DNA of 64,000 bases from Nomascus leucogenys (lineage: Eukaryota; Chordata; Mammalia; Primates; Hylobatidae), in NCBI RefSeq assembly GCF_006542625.1, contig NC_044385.1, positions 46,443,969 to 46,507,968 on the forward strand, in the 5' to 3' direction. How positions within the stretch are numbered: position 1 is the first letter of the stretch; each line of letters opens with the position of its first letter. The notes beneath the pieces are model-generated. The model did not search any database. It was not told where the DNA came from and saw nothing but the letters and a program-made list of their open reading frames with translations. Shown piece after piece: positions 61,441-64,000 of this stretch. The position numbers were made by a program, and so were the translations under genes.

Positions 61441-62807
61441 TTTGAAAAAATTTTTAATTTTAAAAATTTTTGTTTTTTTTTGTTGCCTAGGTTAAGGAAA
61501 CTAAGAGAGAAAGGGAGTATCTGAGTAAGATTAGTACAAAAACTACACAATCAATACAAAGGCTAAACTCTCATCCAGGGATGCAATCAGATTTTGTCTT
61601 TTGTACCAGCTCTGATCAACTGATTCTGGCTGTCCAGACTCCTGTCTTGGTAAGCAGTCTCAGGCTAGTGTTGTGACTACTTGGTAATGTCTACAAAGAG
61701 CACAGGATAACTTAGCACCAATTTACAATTTACCAACCCTAATCTAGTCAGAAATATGGAAAAGTTTCAATGTCCACTTGAGGCAACCATTCCCCATTTC
61801 TGAGTCATCAACTCATTTGAAATCTGAACTAAAATCCAAAGTGTGACAGATATTTTCTTAGTGTTTTGATACATCTCTGTTCACCATGAAGTCTAAAAAT
61901 AAACCACTGAGTTTGCATGTCATGGTAAAGAAAAAAGATTAATAAATGATATTCTATTCCAAAAATTCTTTCCCTGAAAAATTACTAAGAAAAAATTGAA
62001 TCCTTATCTGAAAGTAAACTGTTAGGAAACTTGCTAAGGCAGAAAGAAGATAATGTCAGTGGTGCCACCTATATAAAATAAAATCTACAGATCATGTCAA
62101 AACTACACATTCCAGCTTGCCAAGTAGGTCACTTGCTCCTATTTAAAAAGAGATATCTCAGAGGTAAGAATGGTTAAAAACGTAACAGTGTCAGTCAAAT
62201 AATATACTGGCAAAGAGAAAGGCCTATTCATTCATAACTAAAGAATAATTGACCCAACCCACCTGTTTTACATATGGGAACACCAAGGCCCAGAAAACAG
62301 AAGGAATCTGTCTCTATGTGGTGAGAATAATTCAGAGTCTGAAAATCAATCTGTATGGTCCACAGAGCAATCCAGAAAAGACGAATAATTCTAAACAGGC
62401 TAATTTAACAGCCTAAAATTTCTTCATTATTTAGTCAGCAATGCTTAGTATGAGACACCTCCAGGCAGATAATTTGTGCAGCAACTTTTCCTATAACTCC
62501 CCTAAACCATGTAATTTAGCCAGTGATATAATGGAGACATTATACAGTGTACCACAGAACTAGCCTTGTGAGATCTACAGCAAGGGGTCTGTTCTTCCAT
62601 CCCTATGTAAGAACACCTAGCAGGGTGTGCTGCCAGAAAGCCAAGCTCCAACTCCTGTGACTGAATCACTGGCTTTGCACTAAAAAAAATCCCATCTGGA
62701 GGTAGCAATTAGTAAGTTTAAACACAGTCTGTACTGATGCTTTGGAAAGTCATTGGTCAAGTGATGTCCACTCGGCCTTTATCTATGTTAACTAGGTATC
62801 TTTTATT

Positions 62808-63110
62808 AACAGTAAGCGGCCAGGCGCGGTGGCTCACGCTTGTAATCCCAGCACTTTGGGAGGCCGAGGCGGGCGGATCACGAGGTCAGGAGATCGAGAC
62901 CACGGTGAAACCCCGTCTCTACTAAAAATACAAAAAATTAGCCGGGCGTGGTGGCAGGCGCCTGTAGTCCCAGCTACTCGGAGAGGCTGAGGCAGGAGAA
63001 TGGCGTGAACCCGGGAGGCGGAGCTTGCAGTGAGCCGAGATCGCGCCACTGCACTCCAGCCTGGGCGACAGAGCGAGACTCCGTCTCAAAAACAAAAAAA
63101 AACAGTAAGC
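62808..63110 (+). mobile_element. Young AluY-type element with exact 10-bp target duplication
   Basis: Body 62818-63100 begins GGCCAGGCGCGGTGGCTCAC and keeps nearly every CpG. The left arm reads GATCGAGACCACGGTGAAAC, lacking 12 nt of the AluY consensus between GAGACC and ACGGTG. AACAGTAAGC flanks it at 62808-62817 and 63101-63110. Confidence 0.95.
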
Positions 63111-63255
63111 TGGTTTTTACAAGAGGCATAGTTTAAGAAAATGTTTTTAAGTTAGAAGATACATGTTTTAAAAACTAAGTGCTGGATATATTTATTTGTT
63201 CCTTGGTTTCTGGTAAACCCAGAACTTTGAGAACCTTGGATAAACTTTAAATATG

Positions 63256-63258
<3 letters not shown>

Positions 63259-63298
<40 letters not shown>
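63259..63298 (+). repeat. (AC)20 microsatellite
   Basis: Uninterrupted AC dinucleotide run. Confidence 0.97.
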
Positions 63299-63302
<4 letters not shown>

Positions 63303-63926
63303 TTGGTTTCTCAAAATGCTTTGCCAAGACGTTGCATTATGTGCCCACTAGGATGAATTTTTCAACTGGAACTTTCCTTTACATTTTTATGGTATTATAA
63401 TTTCGTTTTTTTCATCCTTGGCCTCCAACTCTTGCTTAAAGGCTGTATCAACCGCATTAACTGCTGTATCCAACTCCTGCCTCTCTGCGGAGCTGACCTT
63501 TCAGAGCCCCCTTGTTGGATTCTTGTCCTAACAAAGGGAAGTTTTCCCTCTTCTGCCTACTAAATTTAACAGTGAGACTTTCAGAATAATTTGCATCGAT
63601 TTTGCTTCAATTTGCAATGTGGGTCAGGAGTCTGCAACTTAGGATAATAACAAACTGACCTGCCACGTCCCCAGTTATTTTCAAATTTAGGGTTAACCAC
63701 ACGATAGTAGTCATTTATAGAAAAACTATCTTTTCCTTATTGTTCCTTTGATATAGTTTTTAAATACATTTACATGGTCCTATAATCAAAAAAATATAGA
63801 AAGATGAATAGTTTGAGAAGTCTCCCATTCCTGTTCTACTTACCCTGTTCCCACAATATGCACAAAAATTATTTATTAGTTTCATGTATATTTTTCCAGA
63901 CTTTCTTTATTTAAATAAGTGAAAAA

Positions 63927-63928
<2 letters not shown>

Positions 63929-63958
<30 letters not shown>
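63929..63958 (+). repeat. (TG)15 microsatellite
   Basis: Uninterrupted TG run, followed by a G-rich stretch (GCGTGGGGGTGTGGGGGG). Confidence 0.97.
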
Positions 63959-63962
<4 letters not shown>

Positions 63963-64000
63963 GGGGTGTGGGGGGTATTCTTATTTTTCTTTTTATTTTA

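Larger units (their letters stand above)
51407..64000 (-). other. SLC35D1: SLC35D1 intron (partial), repeat-filled
   Basis: No further SLC35D1 exon found. Dominated by antisense L1 remnants (52455-61440) interrupted by Alus, an MLT1 LTR and two MaLR (THE1/MST) LTR segments. Beyond 61450 it is mostly unassigned, with a young AluY at 62818 and (AC)n / (TG)n tracts at the end. Confidence 0.8.

Overview
The window is mammalian nuclear DNA, almost certainly human or a very close primate. It holds more than twenty Alu elements in both orientations, one with the sharp features of a young AluY. It also holds L1, MIR, MaLR and ERV-like repeats, and small exons bounded by GT-AG sites inside long AT-rich introns. 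I recognise two genes from their spliced protein sequence: the 3' half of MIER1 (+ strand) and the last four coding exons of SLC35D1 (- strand). The two genes converge. From memory this pair lies on human chromosome 1p31.3. That placement is recall, not something I computed.

Layout. 1-14484: MIER1 introns and five internal coding exons (799-950, 1649-1730, 2860-2954, 6571-6698, 11706-11845) covering the ELM2-SANT region and the proline/serine-rich segment. 14485-17941: two alternative terminal exons. The upstream one (14485-14813 coding) gives the beta C-terminus with a basic nuclear localisation sequence. The downstream one (16315-16385 coding) gives a 23-residue alpha C-terminus containing an LXXLL motif. 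The main poly(A) signal is at 17919-17924. About 17942-29200: intergenic, or downstream flank of both genes, mostly repeats with a strongly AT-rich patch at 27430-28070. About 29200-34565: unique sequence and old repeats, probably including an SLC35D1 3'UTR whose far end I could not place. 34566-51406: SLC35D1 exons and introns. One intron contains an ERV1-like LTR element antisense to the gene. 51407-64000: SLC35D1 intron filled with antisense L1 fragments, MaLR LTRs and Alus.

Function. MIER1 is a nuclear corepressor that recruits histone deacetylase through ELM2-SANT, and its C-terminal splice choice switches between an NLS-bearing and an LXXLL-bearing tail. SLC35D1 is an ER nucleotide-sugar transporter (UDP-glucuronate / UDP-N-acetylgalactosamine) needed for chondroitin sulphate synthesis. 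They are neighbours only; I see no sign of a shared pathway.

I found no undescribed multi-gene system. The interesting signals are small: a 31-bp perfect inverted repeat plus a third copy in the MIER1 3'UTR, a 27-nt U2 snRNA 5'-end fragment flanked by a perfect 15-bp target duplication, an Alu whose 3' end carries 42 T inside its own target duplication, a 184-bp LTR segment copied 1.7 kb away, and several exact tandem duplications.
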